Shown: one piece after another, positions 62,791-64,000 of the stretch | How positions within the stretch are numbered: the first letter of the stretch is position 1 | Layout: the number at the start of each line of letters is the position of its first letter | NCBI GenBank assembly: GCA_038501785.1 | Contig: JBAMJR010000342.1 | Coordinates: forward strand, 1-64,000 | DNA: 64,000 nt | Source of the DNA: Myoxocephalus aenaeus | Lineage: Eukaryota > Chordata > Actinopteri > Perciformes > Cottidae | Direction: 5' to 3' | Notes under the pieces: model-generated | Databases searched by the model: none | What the model was told of the DNA's origin: nothing | The model's input: only the letters and a program-made list of their open reading frames with translations | Translations under genes and position numbers: made by a program

Positions 62791-63046
62791 TGGTTATGCA
62801 GAATGAAGGCCCCTGTCACGTTGTTCCCATGCTGGAATCGACCTCAATCGTGATATGGAGATGACTCTGATAATGCAAGTAGCCAAAACTATTTGGTGTC
62901 TACTTCAAAAGGCACAACTTTGATCATCCACAAGCCATGTTTTGCCGCACAGCCACATGACAATCAGAGACCGTTTTGTTAACCCTTAAAAGTTCAGCAA
63001 ACATGTCGAGGTCATCAATTGACACACTACAACCAGCTCGTATGAA

Positions 63047-63118
63047 TGCATTGGCTGGGAATCGAACCCAGGTCAACTGCTTGGAAGGCAGCTATGCTAA
63101 CCACTATACCACCAATGC
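63047..63118 (-). tRNA. tRNA-Gly(TCC)
   Basis: Gly copy 39, arms intact. Confidence 0.93.
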
Positions 63119-63232
63119 ACAAATAGGCATTACATAATGACACAAAATCGAGTGAAGGGAAACGTAAGTTGTCGAATGTAATTGAGAATTGACACATGTA
63201 GCTTCAACCATAACGACCACAAAGCCACTCTG

Positions 63233-63304
63233 GGTTCCATGGTGTAATGGTCAGCACTCTGGACTCTGAATCCAGTGATCCGAGTTCAAGTCTCGGTGGA
63301 ACCT
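63233..63304 (+). tRNA. tRNA-Gln(CTG)
   Basis: Gln copy 41, arms intact. Confidence 0.93.
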
Positions 63305-63573
63305 TGGTTATGCAGAATGAAGGCCCCTGTCACGTTGTTCCCATGCTGGAATCGACCTCAATCGTGCTATGGAGATGCGTCCGATAATGCAAGTAGCCAA
63401 AACTATTTGGTGTCTACTTCAAAAGGCACAACTTTGATCATCCACTAGACATGTTTTGCCGCACAGCAACATGCCAATCTGAGACCACTTTGTTTCTGTA
63501 AGACATTAAACCTTAATAGTTCAGCCAACATGTCGAGGTCATCAATTGACACACGACAACCAGCTCATATGAA

Positions 63574-63645
63574 TGCATTGGCTGGGAATCGAACACAGGT
63601 CAACTGCTTGGAAGGCAGCTATGCTAACCACTATACCACCAATGC
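63574..63645 (-). tRNA. tRNA-Gly(TCC), T-stem mismatch
   Basis: Gly copy 40, with the GAACACAGG change, again in a 527-bp-class unit. Confidence 0.82.
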
Positions 63646-63759
63646 ACAAATAGGCATTACATAATGACACAAAATCGAGTGAAGGGAAACGTAAGTTGTC
63701 GAATGTAATTGAGAATTGACACATGTAGCTTCAACCATAACGACCACAAAGCCACTCTG

Positions 63760-63831
63760 GGTTCCATGGTGTAATGGTCAGCACTCTGGACTCTGAATCC
63801 AGTGATCCGAGTTCAAGTCTCGGTGGAACCT
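63760..63831 (+). tRNA. tRNA-Gln(CTG)
   Basis: Gln copy 42, arms intact; last tRNA before the right edge. Confidence 0.93.
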
Positions 63832-64000
63832 TGGTTATGCAGAATGAAGGCCCCTGTCACGTTGTTCCCATGCTGGAATCGACCTCAATCGTGCTATGGA
63901 GATGCGTCCGATAATGCAAGTAGCCAAAACTATTTGGCGTCTACTTCAAAAGGCACAACTTTGATCATCCACAAGCCATGTTTTGCCGCACAGCCACATG

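Larger units (their letters stand above)
42767..64000. repeat. Tandem tRNA-Gln/tRNA-Gly array, ~513/527-bp units
   Basis: Forty-two units run to the right edge without interruption. Each has tRNA-Gln on the plus strand and, about 347-367 bases later, tRNA-Gly(TCC) on the minus strand. Steps between Gln genes are 513-514 or 526-527 bases; the longer class carries TTTCTGTAAGACATTAAACC instead of TTAACCC between the genes. One step is only 188 bases (51737 to 51925) where a Gly gene is lost. From ~53.4 kb the order of Gln(TTG) and Gln(CTG) units becomes nearly regular with a ~1,027-bp period. The array probably extends beyond the window. Confidence 0.97.

Noticed and set aside
42880..63724. Repeated 60-73-residue frames across the tRNA array (e.g. 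one starting MTHVAST, another MCQFSIT)
   Set aside because: They run through the tRNA-Gln and tRNA-Gly genes themselves; the apparent conservation is that of the tRNAs and array.

Overview
This is a repeat-dominated piece of a vertebrate, almost certainly teleost fish, nuclear genome. The signs are eukaryotic GT-AG introns, AATAAA signals, CA/GT microsatellites, long satellite arrays, vertebrate-type tRNA-Gln and tRNA-Gly genes in a tandem array, and a very large Helitron2/Helentron-type transposon of the kind common in fish.

Layout. 1-1547: satellite of 187/243-bp units. 2064-2515: possible exons of an unidentified host gene. 2524-9622: four and a fraction tandem copies of a ~1.7-kb non-coding repeat. 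9623-~26040: an apparently intact Helentron-like unit. Its main gene is on the minus strand (22839 to 10593, eleven coding exons, predicted 3,521 residues). A small three-intron coiled-coil gene (24841-25780, plus strand) diverges from the same promoter region. 26040-32295: more copies of the 1.7-kb repeat. 32296-38806: about 95 copies of a ~65-bp hairpin-forming satellite that is the amplified 3' tail of that repeat. 38813-42370: remnants or exons of host sequence, including a degenerate gene with a duplicated Cys-rich domain. 42767-64000: a tRNA array of ~513/527-bp units, each with tRNA-Gln on the plus strand and tRNA-Gly(TCC) on the minus strand (42 Gln, 40 full-length Gly, one Gly fragment).

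The most notable item is the transposon gene. I reconstructed it by following splice sites whose phases all agree. It joins an N-terminal SGNH-hydrolase domain, an acidic/proline-rich linker made of duplicated exon modules, a C76-like cysteine peptidase, an OTU peptidase, a second OTU copy whose catalytic Cys is Ser, nine 18-residue basic repeats, zinc-binding motifs, the HUH Rep nuclease, a PIF1-type helicase and a C-terminal endonuclease. All visible catalytic motifs except that of the second OTU are present, so the element could be autonomous.

A second notable item is the 1.7-kb repeat. Each full unit carries three forward matches to the CTCF consensus and usually one in reverse, plus a YY1-like motif, so the transposon is bracketed by dozens of candidate architectural-protein sites. 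All functional statements here are read from sequence; no database search was run.
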